Assembly (NCBI GenBank): GCA_947452065.1
Contig: CANGBB010000003.1
Span: 62,001 to 126,000 of the forward strand
DNA length: 64,000 bases
DNA from: Gammaproteobacteria bacterium
Lineage (GTDB): Bacteria > Pseudomonadota > Gammaproteobacteria > Steroidobacterales > Steroidobacteraceae
Direction: 5' to 3'
Part shown: piece by piece, positions 1 to 9,628 of the stretch
Position numbering within the stretch: the first letter of the stretch is position 1
Layout: each line of letters opens with the position of its first letter
Made by a program: the position numbers and the translations under genes
Notes under the pieces: generated by a model
What the model was told of the DNA's origin: nothing
Databases searched by the model: none
Seen by the model: only the letters and a program-made list of their open reading frames with translations

Positions 1-2
1 CC

Positions 3-37
3 GATCATGCCGCGGCATTGGCGCGGCTGATTCGTGC

Positions 38-47
<10 letters not shown>
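3..47 (+). CDS. C-terminal end of an unidentified protein (partial)
   Basis: An open frame enters from the left edge and stops with TGA at 45-47, giving only 14 residues (ending LIRAQD). It converges on the acetyl-CoA synthetase gene and would overlap that gene's stop by 10 bases, a common arrangement for tail-to-tail genes. The fragment is too short to identify, and it may be chance. Confidence 0.3.
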
Positions 48-2017
<1,970 letters not shown>

Positions 2018-2128
2018 CCCCCGAGACGGCGCCTGCAAGGCTTTTTATTTGACCGAATCAAGAATAGCGCAACCCGAAGCGTTAGAATGAGGCGTACCTG
2101 TCGTAACCACGAGATGACGGAGTCGACG

Positions 2129-2461
2129 ATGAGCGAAACCATGAACCGCCGTGAAGCCCTGGCCGCACTGGCCACTGCCGCCGGAACGCTGGTGGCTGCT
2201 GCCACTGCCCGTGCCGCTGACGCCAAAGCCCTGCCGCACCTCGCGGTCAACGATCCCACCGCCGTGGCACTGGCCTATCACGAGGATGGCGCCAAGGTGG
2301 ACGCCAAACAGTTTGCGACTTACAAGCCCGAGCAGCGCTGCAGCAACTGTCTGCAACTGCAGGGTCAGGCCGGAGACACGTGGCGCCCGTGCAACCTGTT
2401 CCCCGGCAAGCTGGTGAATACCAACGGCTGGTGCAAGGTCTACGTCAAGAAGCCGGGCTGA
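2129..2461 (+). CDS. high-potential iron-sulfur protein (HiPIP)
   Basis: A small periplasmic electron carrier with one [4Fe-4S] cluster. The 110-residue product has an RR-containing signal (MNRREALAAL, then an Ala-rich hydrophobic stretch), consistent with Tat export of a folded metalloprotein. The mature part carries four cysteines at 71, 74, 88 and 102 with the family spacing C-x2-C-x13-C-x13-C and a Trp just before the last one. The ATG at 2129 is preceded by GGAG at 2119-2122, six bases away, so I prefer it to the in-frame ATGs at 2114 and 2141. It is divergent from acs and converges on the 5'-nuclease gene with a 5-base gap. Physiological partners are not shown here. Confidence 0.9.
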   Translation: MSETMNRREALAALATAAGTLVAAATARAADAKALPHLAVNDPTAVALAYHEDGAKVDAKQFATYKPEQRCSNCLQLQGQAGDTWRPCNLFPGKLVNTNGWCKVYVKKPG

Positions 2462-2466
2462 AAAAC

Positions 2467-3363
2467 TTAAAGGGCTGAAATCCGCTCAGCCTGCCGCGCC
2501 AGCATGGAACCAAAGCATTGCTGTGCGCAGAACTCCGCCAGACCTGCGACATCAGGGCGGCAACGCCGCAATGTGTCCTTGCTGGCGGGGAGCGGTGCCG
2601 CGCAGTGGATGCGCGTCAATGATCTCGCCAGATACGCGGCATCACGGTGCTCGGCGAGCTTCTGCGGCAAGCGGGCCGCGCCACGCACCGGCAGCCGGGC
2701 CGTCCCGGGCAGATCGGCATAGATGTCATCCAGCGATGCATACGCCGTGAGCAACGCCGCGGCGGTCTTGGGACCAACGCCGGGAACGCCGGGAATATTG
2801 TCGACACTGTCGCCCGTCAGCGCGAGGTAGTCGGCCATGCGCTCCGGGCGCACGCCGAAACGCTCCGCTACCTGGTCGTAGTGATATTCCGCGGCATCGC
2901 TGTAATCCCAAAAGACATCACCAGGTCCGACAAGCTGCGACAGATCCTTGTCGCGCGACACCACGGTGATGCGCAGGCCATGTCCGCGCATCAGGGTGGC
3001 CAGCGTGCCGATCAGATCGTCGGCCTCGAATTCCTCGCTGGCATATTCGGCCACACCCAGCAGCCGGCAATACTGACGACACAGTGCAAACTGGCGCTTC
3101 AGTTCCGCCGGCGCAGGCTCACGATTGGCTTTGTAGGCCGGATAAAGCCGCTCGCGGTAACCCGTGGCGCCCAAGCTCTCGTCGAAAGCAACGCCGAGGT
3201 ATTCCGGGCGGCGCTTCTCGATCAGGTCACCGAGAAAGCGTGCGAAGCCGTACAAGGCCTGAGTTGGATTGCCTTCTGGGTCGCGCAGGTCCGGCGGCAT
3301 TGAGTACCAGGCACGGAAGACATAGACCGACGCGTCGATGAGATACACCACGCGCGGCATCAT
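2467..3363 (-). CDS. stand-alone 5'-3' exonuclease / flap endonuclease (PolA N-terminal type)
   Basis: A 298-residue protein equivalent to the 5'-nuclease domain of DNA polymerase I, without the polymerase. The expected acidic metal ligands are all visible: D10, D61, the E-x-E-A-D-D cluster at 111-116, D138/D140 and D185/D188. The helical-arch residues lie in YPAYKANRE (75-82), and the H3TH DNA-binding motif is GDSVDNIPGVPGVGPKT (184-200). It should therefore be catalytically competent on flapped or nicked DNA. It starts at one of two adjacent ATGs (3363 or 3360), 18 bases after the stop of the HNH nuclease gene on the same strand, so the two nucleases are probably co-transcribed. It is related to Xni/ExoIX, but I do not assign that symbol. 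Confidence 0.9.
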   Translation of the reverse strand: MMPRVVYLIDASVYVFRAWYSMPPDLRDPEGNPTQALYGFARFLGDLIEKRRPEYLGVAFDESLGATGYRERLYPAYKANREPAPAELKRQFALCRQYCRLLGVAEYASEEFEADDLIGTLATLMRGHGLRITVVSRDKDLSQLVGPGDVFWDYSDAAEYHYDQVAERFGVRPERMADYLALTGDSVDNIPGVPGVGPKTAAALLTAYASLDDIYADLPGTARLPVRGAARLPQKLAEHRDAAYLARSLTRIHCAAPLPASKDTLRRCRPDVAGLAEFCAQQCFGSMLARQAERISAL

Positions 3364-3381
3364 ACCGCGCAGCTGCAGAGA

Positions 3382-4029
3382 TCAGGACAGCCAGCGCTGA
3401 ATACGGGCGTGCAGCGGACTGGAGCGCGGGAAGTGCGCCAGCAGGTACTCCATCTGGTCAGCCAGTACACGACGTCCTTTCAGGAAAATGTACTCGGCAT
3501 AGGTGGGCTGAAAGGGCACGGCAATCAGCTGCATCTTGGCCTGCTCGGGAGTCCGCCAGGCTTTGTAGTTGTTGCAGCGGAGACAGGCCGTGACGACGTT
3601 CTTCCAGGTGTCCTGCCCCCCCTGACTGAAGGGCCGGACATGATCGCGGGACAGTTCGCGTGCCGGAAACCGACCGCCGCAGTACATACACAGGTGCGCA
3701 TCGCGCCGGAACAGGGTCTCGTTGTTGAGCGGCGGGACGTAATCCTGTCGCGTGTTGCCGGGATTGCCCGTCTGCCCCACCGTGGCGACGATCGAACTGA
3801 CCTCGACCACGGTGCGACGCCCCGTCAGCGCGCTGATGCCGCCATGCAGGCGGAAAAGAACCGAACCGCAGGTGTAGGCCACCTGATCCTGGTGGTACAG
3901 CCGGGCTGCCTCGCGGTAGTCGATCCACTCCAGAGGCATACCCGAAACATTCGTGCGCAACACCATCTGCGACAGTCCAGCCGCAACGGTGTAAATGACT
4001 AGCCGGTGATCATCCTCCAGCATGCCCAT
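3382..4029 (-). CDS. HNH endonuclease family protein
   Basis: About 215 residues from the ATG at 4029; the ATG at 4023 is an alternative, and neither has a clear ribosome binding site. The C-terminal half carries an HNH fold with two zinc-binding pairs: CMYCGGRF, then SRDHVRPFSQGG, W-K-N-V, and ACLRCNNYKAWRTPEQA. The N-terminal part (MPLEWIDYREAARLYHQDQVAY) is typical of a conserved proteobacterial HNH group whose role is unknown. The gene is divergent from pntAA across about 75 bases and lies directly upstream of the 5'-nuclease gene, so a DNA-processing role is plausible but unproven. The frame stays open upstream to 4293, but that part overlaps pntAA and looks non-coding. Confidence 0.85.
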   Translation of the reverse strand: MGMLEDDHRLVIYTVAAGLSQMVLRTNVSGMPLEWIDYREAARLYHQDQVAYTCGSVLFRLHGGISALTGRRTVVEVSSIVATVGQTGNPGNTRQDYVPPLNNETLFRRDAHLCMYCGGRFPARELSRDHVRPFSQGGQDTWKNVVTACLRCNNYKAWRTPEQAKMQLIAVPFQPTYAEYIFLKGRRVLADQMEYLLAHFPRSSPLHARIQRWLS

Positions 4030-4105
4030 GCGTGTAAGATAAGCGCGTTTTGTGCCACAATTCAATGGGAAAGCCGCGGTCAGCGCGCCTTCGAGAGGAT
4101 CAACG

Positions 4106-5251
4106 ATGCCAGTCACAATCGGAGCGCTCGCGGAGTGCGCTCCCGGGGAAAAGCGTGTCAGCCTGGTGCCGGAAATAGCGGGCAAATTTGCCGCGGCCGG
4201 CGCTCGTGTTCTGATCGAGAAAGGCGCCGGTGTCGCCGCACAGTTTCCCGACGCGCTGTTCAAGAACGTCCAGTGGTCTGATGCCGCTACCATTCTGGCC
4301 GAAAGCGATGTGCTGCTGACCGTTCAGCCACCGACGCTGGCCCAGATCGGCGCACTCAAGAGCGGCGCGGTGGTCATCGGCTTCATGCAGGCGCACGCCC
4401 GTGCCGCCGAAGTCCGCGCCATGAAAGATCGCGGCATCACCAGTTTTGCCATGGAATTCGTGCCGCGCATCTCGCGTGCGCAGTCCATGGACGCGCTGTC
4501 TTCGCAGGCAGCGGTGGCCGGCTACAAGGCCGTGCTGATCGCCGCGAACACGCTCGACCGCTTTCTGCCAATGCTCACCACCGCCGCGGGCACCATCCGC
4601 CCGGCGCAGGTGCTGGTGGTTGGCGTCGGCGTCGCGGGCCTTCAGGCCATCGCCACGGCCCGGCGCCTGGGCGCAGTGGTCGAGGCCTATGACGTTCGCA
4701 GTGCCACGAAAGAGCAGGTCAAATCGCTGGGCGCCAAGTTCATCGAGACCGGCGTATCGGCCGACGGCACGGGCGGCTACGCCCGCGAACTGACGGACGA
4801 GGAAAAGGCGAAACAGCAGGAAGTGCTGGATTCGCGCATCGCCGTGGCGGACGCGGTCATCACCACCGCCTCGGTGCCGGGCCGGCGTGCGCCGCGCATC
4901 GTGTCGCGTGCCGCTGTGGAGCGGATGAAGGCCGGTGCGGTGATCGTCGACATCGCCGCCGAGTCAGGCGGCAACTGCGAACTGACGCGCGCCGGCGAAA
5001 CGGTGGAGCACAACGGTGTGCGCATCGTCGGCGCCGTGAATCTGGGCAGTTCGCTGTCCTACCACGCGAGCGAGATGTACGCCCGCAACCTGTTCAACTT
5101 CCTCAAGCCGGCCATCGACAAGGCGGGCGAGCTGGCCATCGACTGGCAGGACGAAGTCTTCGCCCAGTCCTGCCTCACACATGCCGGCGCCATCAAGCAC
5201 GAAGCCACCCGCAAGGTGGTCGAAGGCGCGGCCCTGGAGAACAAGTCATGA
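4106..5251 (+). CDS. pntAA: NAD(P) transhydrogenase subunit alpha, part 1 (NAD-binding)
   Basis: This is the soluble NAD(H)-binding domain I of the proton-translocating transhydrogenase, which reduces NADP+ with NADH using the proton gradient. The 381 residues show the alanine-dehydrogenase-like fold: GEKRVSLVPE near the start, the Rossmann motif VVGVGVAGLQAIATARRLGA, and AYDVRSATKEQ. The ATG at 4106 is preceded by GAGAGGA at 4093-4099. In E. coli this domain is fused to the membrane part; here the alpha chain is split. The stop overlaps the next start as ATGA (5248-5251), which indicates translational coupling. Confidence 0.96.
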   Translation: MPVTIGALAECAPGEKRVSLVPEIAGKFAAAGARVLIEKGAGVAAQFPDALFKNVQWSDAATILAESDVLLTVQPPTLAQIGALKSGAVVIGFMQAHARAAEVRAMKDRGITSFAMEFVPRISRAQSMDALSSQAAVAGYKAVLIAANTLDRFLPMLTTAAGTIRPAQVLVVGVGVAGLQAIATARRLGAVVEAYDVRSATKEQVKSLGAKFIETGVSADGTGGYARELTDEEKAKQQEVLDSRIAVADAVITTASVPGRRAPRIVSRAAVERMKAGAVIVDIAAESGGNCELTRAGETVEHNGVRIVGAVNLGSSLSYHASEMYARNLFNFLKPAIDKAGELAIDWQDEVFAQSCLTHAGAIKHEATRKVVEGAALENKS

Positions 5252-5562
5252 TCGTCACCATCACCGGAATCGTCGCCCTGTACATCTTCATGCTCGCCGC
5301 TTTCACCGGCTACGAGATCATCGCCAAAGTGCCGGTGATCCTGCACACGCCGCTGATGTCGGGCTCCAACTTCGTCCACGGCATCGTGCTGGTCGGCGCG
5401 ATGGTGGCGTTGGGCAATGCCACCACTACGCTGGAAAAGGTCATCGGCTTCGTCGGCGTGTTCATGGCGGCGGGCAATGCCGCTGGCGGTTACGTCGTGA
5501 CCGAACGCATGCTGGAAATGTTCAAGAGCAGCGGCAACAAGCCGAAGCGCGGGGGACACTGA
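5248..5562 (+). CDS. pntAB: NAD(P) transhydrogenase subunit alpha, part 2 (membrane)
   Basis: A 104-residue membrane protein forming the C-terminal membrane piece of the transhydrogenase alpha chain. Three hydrophobic helices are visible (VTITGIVALYIFMLAAFTGY; the stretch around HGIVLVGAMVAL; VIGFVGVFMAAGNAAGGYVV), with the family signature VPVILHTPLMSGSNFVHG between the first two. It overlaps pntAA by four bases and pntB by one base (TGATG), so all three subunits are made from one message. Confidence 0.95.
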   Translation: MIVTITGIVALYIFMLAAFTGYEIIAKVPVILHTPLMSGSNFVHGIVLVGAMVALGNATTTLEKVIGFVGVFMAAGNAAGGYVVTERMLEMFKSSGNKPKRGGH

Positions 5563-6995
5563 TGGACACTGCTGCCACCTCGCCGCTCCTCGGCGCCACC
5601 ACTGCACAGTGGCTGATTCAGGTCAGCTACCTGCTGACTGCTTTCCTGTTCGTCATGGGCCTGAAGCGCATGAGCTCGCCGGTGACCGCGCGCAGCGGCA
5701 TCGTCTGGGCCGGTGCAGGCATGCTGGTCGCAACGTTGTTCACGTTCCTCTATCCGGGGATGACGAACTACATCTGGATCATCACCGCCATCGTCACGGG
5801 CACAGCAGTAGCCTGGATCACCGGCAAGCGCGTCGCCATGACCGACATGCCGCAGATGATCGCGCTGTACAACGGCTTCGGCGGTGGCGCGGCAGCGGCT
5901 ATCGCGGCCGTCGAGCTGTACCGTCAGGCAATGCATCGCCCCGGCGAAGAAAGCTTGACCATGGTCGTCGCCACGCTGGCGGTGGTCGGCGGCATCATCG
6001 GTGCCGTGTCGTTCAGTGGTTCGCTGATCGCATTCAGCAAGCTGCAGGGTTTGATCAAGGGCGCCATGCGCTTCAGCGGCCAGCAGTTCTTCAATCTGGC
6101 GCTGCTGGCGGTGACCGTGGTGCTCGGCGCGCTGGTGGCCAGCGGCCAGGACGTGAGCACGGGCGTCGTGACTGGCTTCTTCGTGCTGGCCCTGCTGTTC
6201 GGCGTGATGATGACGCTACCGATCGGCGGCGCCGACATGCCGGTGGTGATCTCGCTATACAACGCCTTCACCGGTTTGGCCGTCGCCTTCGAAGGCTTCG
6301 TGATGCAGAACGCGGCCATGATCATCGCCGGTACGGTGGTGGGCTCGGCCGGCACCTTGCTGACGCAGCTGATGGCCAAAGCGATGAACCGTTCGCTGGG
6401 CAATGTGCTGTTCTCCGGCTTCGGTGATACCGGTGGCGCGGCCGCTGGCGGTCCGGTCACGGGCAGCATGAAGCCGATCGAGGCTTCCGACGTGGGCGTC
6501 ATGATGGCCTTCGCGCAGAAGGTCATCGTCGTGCCGGGCTACGGCATGGCCGTGGCGCAGGCGCAGCACAAGGTCTGGGAACTCTGTCAGCTGCTGATCG
6601 ACCGCGGCGTGCAGGTTCGCTTCGCCATCCATCCGGTGGCCGGCCGCATGCCGGGTCATATGAACGTGCTGCTGGCCGAGGCCGGCGTGCCCTATGACCT
6701 GATCGCGGATCTGGATGAAATCAACGCGGAGTTCGAGACCGCCGACGTGGCCCTGATCATCGGTGCGAACGACGTGGTCAATCCGGTGGCGCGCAACGAC
6801 AAGAGCAGCCCCATCTACGGCATGCCGATCCTGAATGCCGACAAGGCCAAGAACGTTGTCGTCATCAAGCGTGGTCAGGGTGCGGGCTTCTCGGGCATCG
6901 AGAATGCGCTGTTCTTCCTCGACAACACGCGCATGCTCTACGGTGACGGCCAGGCCGCTGCCAACCAGCTGATCCAGGCGGTCAAGTCGGTCTGA
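5562..6995 (+). CDS. pntB: NAD(P) transhydrogenase subunit beta
   Basis: A 477-residue protein with an N-terminal membrane region of about nine helices (roughly residues 20-290) and a C-terminal NADP(H)-binding domain III. The latter shows the fingerprint VPGYGMAVAQAQHKVWEL, HPVAGRMPGHMNVLLAEA and GANDVVNPVARNDKSSPIYG. The start overlaps the pntAB stop. The complete enzyme is encoded here, and its usual direction supplies NADPH to biosynthesis. The gene ends 20 bases before the convergent acetyltransferase gene. Confidence 0.97.
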   Translation: MDTAATSPLLGATTAQWLIQVSYLLTAFLFVMGLKRMSSPVTARSGIVWAGAGMLVATLFTFLYPGMTNYIWIITAIVTGTAVAWITGKRVAMTDMPQMIALYNGFGGGAAAAIAAVELYRQAMHRPGEESLTMVVATLAVVGGIIGAVSFSGSLIAFSKLQGLIKGAMRFSGQQFFNLALLAVTVVLGALVASGQDVSTGVVTGFFVLALLFGVMMTLPIGGADMPVVISLYNAFTGLAVAFEGFVMQNAAMIIAGTVVGSAGTLLTQLMAKAMNRSLGNVLFSGFGDTGGAAAGGPVTGSMKPIEASDVGVMMAFAQKVIVVPGYGMAVAQAQHKVWELCQLLIDRGVQVRFAIHPVAGRMPGHMNVLLAEAGVPYDLIADLDEINAEFETADVALIIGANDVVNPVARNDKSSPIYGMPILNADKAKNVVVIKRGQGAGFSGIENALFFLDNTRMLYGDGQAAANQLIQAVKSV

Positions 6996-7015
6996 GTAAA
7001 TTTGCGGCGGCGGCC

Positions 7016-7513
7016 TCAGCCCTTGGTTGTGCCGCCGCTCGCTGCCTGCCGCAGCGCCTCTCCAGTCAGTCGCTGCACCGTCCACTCCGACATCGGCTGC
7101 GCGCCCATGCGGCGGTAGAAATCCAGTGCCGGCTCATTCCAGTCGAGCACTGACCACTCCATACGACCACACTCTCGTTCGAGTGCAATCTGAGCGACGC
7201 GACGAAACAGCCGTGCCCCGTAGCCACGGCCACGATGCTCCGGCAGCACGAACAGATCCTCGAGATACAGGCCGGGCCTGCCGAGGAAGGTAGAGAAATT
7301 GGTGAAATACAGCGCGAAGCCCACCGGCTCGCCCTGCGCCCGCGCCAGCAATGCCTCGGCTGACGGTCGCGCCCCAAACAGATGTTGCCGCAGCAACTCT
7401 TCAGTGGTGACCACCTCGGGCAGCAGCCGCTCGTAGTCGGCTAGGCCGCGAATCAGCTGCAGCAGGACGCCCTCGTCGCCAGCGCGCGCGACTTCAATGG
7501 AAATTTCGCTCAT
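7016..7513 (-). CDS. GNAT family N-acetyltransferase
   Basis: A 165-residue single-domain acetyltransferase. The acetyl-CoA-binding motif A is clear (YLEDLFVLPEHRGRGYGARL), and the C-terminal WNEPALDFYRRMGAQ is the usual motif B. The overall pattern resembles the diamine/thialysine acetyltransferase branch, but the substrate cannot be read from the sequence. The ATG at 7513 has AGGA a few bases upstream. It follows the DUF3106 gene on the same strand after 50 bases and might be the last gene of the sigma-factor operon. Confidence 0.88.
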   Translation of the reverse strand: MSEISIEVARAGDEGVLLQLIRGLADYERLLPEVVTTEELLRQHLFGARPSAEALLARAQGEPVGFALYFTNFSTFLGRPGLYLEDLFVLPEHRGRGYGARLFRRVAQIALERECGRMEWSVLDWNEPALDFYRRMGAQPMSEWTVQRLTGEALRQAASGGTTKG

Positions 7514-7563
7514 GGAATCCTGCTCTCCCTGGCCGTCACCGCATCCAACGTGGATGCGAGGGC

Positions 7564-8115
7564 TCAGTGTCGCTGTGACTTCTGCTGCCGCAGCTGCTCC
7601 AGCATTGCCACGCGTTTGTCGTGATCGGCCGCCAGCCATTCGCGGCGCAAGGCCTCCTGCTGTTCCGCAGGTGCCGTCTGGAAAGCATGAAAGTGATCGC
7701 GCACGGTTGCCTGCTCGCGTCCCGAGAGCGACAGGAATTCCTGCCAGCGCCGACGCAGTAGTTCCTGGCGATCCTGCGGCATGGCGGTGAAGCGATTGAA
7801 GCGCTCCAGCGCCGCCTCCCGCTCAGTACCGTTCATAGACAGCCACCGAGCTGCGCCACAGGCCAGCGCCTGCTGCCGGCTGGCCGGCAGCGAATCCCAT
7901 TCTTCCCGGTGCATGTCCAGCAATTGCCGTTGAGCGGACGAGAGACTTTTCCACGGAGTCGGTTTGGCTGGCACTGAATCTGCAGCCGCAGCCACTGGTT
8001 TGACGGCGGGCTGGGACGGATTGGACGGCGTGGGCGTGGCGCTCACTGGCAAGGCAAAAGCCAGCCATACCGCGCACACCACCGCTCGCGAGACAAATAA
8101 GTAGCGGGCGTTCAT
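7564..8115 (-). CDS. DUF3106-type exported protein
   Basis: A 183-residue protein with an N-terminal signal (MNARYLFVSRAVVCAVWLAFALPVSA), a Pro/Ala-rich linker and a helical C-terminal domain. In that domain the pattern Trp...Leu-Ser/Pro...Arg recurs several times (WKSLSSAQRQLL, WDSLPASRQQAL, RWQEFLSLSGREQ). This matches the DUF3106 family, which has no known function. The start overlaps the stop of the preceding gene by four bases (ATGA). It is the last of four tightly packed genes headed by an ECF sigma factor, so it is probably an envelope protein of that system. Confidence 0.75.
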   Translation of the reverse strand: MNARYLFVSRAVVCAVWLAFALPVSATPTPSNPSQPAVKPVAAAADSVPAKPTPWKSLSSAQRQLLDMHREEWDSLPASRQQALACGAARWLSMNGTEREAALERFNRFTAMPQDRQELLRRRWQEFLSLSGREQATVRDHFHAFQTAPAEQQEALRREWLAADHDKRVAMLEQLRQQKSQRH

Positions 8116-8444
8116 TTGGCGACCGGCTGACCAGCCGCCGGCGTGGACTGGACCGAACTGCTCGCCGGCGGTGCTGTGTTCGAAGGTGTGTTCACGGGCG
8201 TCTTCGCCGGTGGTGCAGGCGTGGTCGCTTTGGCTGGTGTGGCCGGCGTCACTGGCACGGACTGCACGGGTGGGGTGACTGCCTTGTCTGGGCTTGTGAC
8301 AACCAGGTAGTGGTTCCATTCGCGGCTCTCGGAATCCACCGTGCCGAGGAATTCCAGAAGTCCGAGTTCAGGCGCCTTGGCGAGGGCCGAGGCACAAGCC
8401 GGCACCAGAAGCGTCAACCACAGGGCCCAATATTTTGTCTGCAT
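8112..8444 (-). CDS. small exported Pro/Thr-rich protein of the sigma operon
   Basis: A 110-residue protein with a cleavable-looking signal (MQTKYWALWLTLLVPACASA). A short ordered-looking block follows (PELGLLEFLGTVDSESREW), and then a Pro/Thr/Ala-rich tail of low complexity to the C-terminus. I do not recognise a named family with certainty. It lies 5 bases after the single-helix membrane protein gene and overlaps the DUF3106 gene by four bases, so it belongs to the sigma-factor operon. The tail could span part of the periplasm or cell wall; this is inference. Confidence 0.7.
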   Translation of the reverse strand: MQTKYWALWLTLLVPACASALAKAPELGLLEFLGTVDSESREWNHYLVVTSPDKAVTPPVQSVPVTPATPAKATTPAPPAKTPVNTPSNTAPPASSSVQSTPAAGQPVAK

Positions 8445-8449
8445 GCTCT

Positions 8450-8890
8450 TCAACCTGATGTCGGGGCGCCGGAGGAGGCGATGTTCCCCGCCGCCCATTC
8501 ATAGAATTCCAGATCCAGACCATCCGACAGATTCATGTCCAGGTCATTGCTCAGTTCAAAGGCATCCGGATCACTGAACAGAGAGAAATCGTCGGAGGCT
8601 CCGACCAGTGGCGGAGCCGGTCGTGAGCGCGATGGGAGGGTGTGCTCGGTAATCAGGAATGTGACCAGCAGTGCCATCGCGAAAACGCCCGTCGGCATCC
8701 ATACGCGCCACAACGCACGCTGCATGGAGACTCGATGCCCTCGCAACTGTTCCAGCGCGGCATGCCGGGCCCGCGCCAATGCCGAACGCGTTCGGCCATT
8801 CAGTGACTCGGCGCTTTCAACAAGCCGCGCCCTGATGCGCTGCTCGAACTCATCCATTTCCATCGGCTCCGCCCCGTTTTTATCTTTCAT
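8450..8890 (-). CDS. single-helix membrane protein, DUF3619-like; candidate anti-sigma factor
   Basis: A 146-residue protein with a cytoplasmic N-terminal region of about 65 residues rich in Arg and Ala (FEQRIRARLVESAESL, RTRSALARARHAALEQL), one transmembrane helix (about residues 66-85) and an acidic C-terminal tail. The layout and the Arg/Ala block resemble DUF3619 proteins. Its start overlaps the sigma-factor stop by four bases (ATGA at 8887-8890), the usual spacing of a sigma/anti-sigma pair. The N-in topology and coupling make an anti-sigma role likely, but no known anti-sigma zinc motif is present. Confidence 0.7.
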   Translation of the reverse strand: MKDKNGAEPMEMDEFEQRIRARLVESAESLNGRTRSALARARHAALEQLRGHRVSMQRALWRVWMPTGVFAMALLVTFLITEHTLPSRSRPAPPLVGASDDFSLFSDPDAFELSNDLDMNLSDGLDLEFYEWAAGNIASSGAPTSG

Positions 8891-9441
8891 TGCCAGCTAT
8901 CTCCGAGACGCGCGCGCAATGTCTGCACGGCGCGGAAGTGGTGCGTTTTGACGCTCCCTTCGGAACAGCCCATGACCTGTGCGGCTCGCTCCACGTCCAG
9001 CCCCTCAAAGCTGCGCAGCAGAAACGCCTGCCGCTGACGGGCCGGCAGTTCGCCCAGCGCTGCATCCAGCAGCGCCATCGCCTGCTGCCCCTGCAACTGC
9101 GCTACCGGCCCCGGTGCCGGATCTGGCGCAAGCTTGACCGGGTCTTCAAAGTCCTCTGTCTCCGCGTTCCAGGGCAGCCAGGCCATCACGCGGCTGCGCA
9201 CCGTACGGTGGCGCTGCAAATCCCGGATGCCGTTCTCGAGGATGCGGTAGAACAATGGTCGCCATTCCTGCGCCGGACGCTGCGCGTACTTGCGGACCAG
9301 CTTCAGCATTGCATCTTGGACAGCATCGAGCGCGTCCTGCTCATTACGCAGGCCGATCTGTGCGATCCTAAAGGCCTTGCTTTCCACTTCGGCCAGAAAA
9401 CGATCCAGCTCCCGCGAATGTGTCTGCGTCGACTCTTCCAA
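8887..9441 (-). CDS. ECF-type RNA polymerase sigma factor
   Basis: About 184 residues with sigma region 2 (QDALDAVQDAMLKLVRKYAQ, then WRPLFYRILENGIRDLQRH) and sigma region 4 (LGELPARQRQAFLLRSFEGL, followed by the helix-turn-helix AAQVMGCSEGSVKTHHFRAV). The start is unusual: I place it at a TTG (9439-9441) preceded by AGGGAAGGG, the strongest ribosome binding site in this stretch; a GTG at 9498 is the alternative. It is divergent from priA. The next three genes are translationally coupled or nearly so, which defines an operon and probably the sigma factor's own regulon. Confidence 0.85.
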   Translation of the reverse strand: MEESTQTHSRELDRFLAEVESKAFRIAQIGLRNEQDALDAVQDAMLKLVRKYAQRPAQEWRPLFYRILENGIRDLQRHRTVRSRVMAWLPWNAETEDFEDPVKLAPDPAPGPVAQLQGQQAMALLDAALGELPARQRQAFLLRSFEGLDVERAAQVMGCSEGSVKTHHFRAVQTLRARLGDSWQ

Positions 9442-9628
9442 ACACCCTTCCCTGGCCAGAAGTACAACAGCTACCGAGAAGTGGAGAGTAGCAAACACTC
9501 CCGTGGAACCCTATTCCTCTATCCGACCGGTCCAACTCCTGCCAACGACCGGCCAGCGGCCGGGTTGACAATGCCGCCCGTGGCCGACGCCGTTTTCATC
9601 TACAACTTATTGATCTGAATTAACTCTC

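Noticed and set aside
2647-3303. 218-codon plus-strand frame opposite the 5'-nuclease gene
   Set aside because: The opposite strand encodes a nuclease with every catalytic residue intact; this frame shows no family features.
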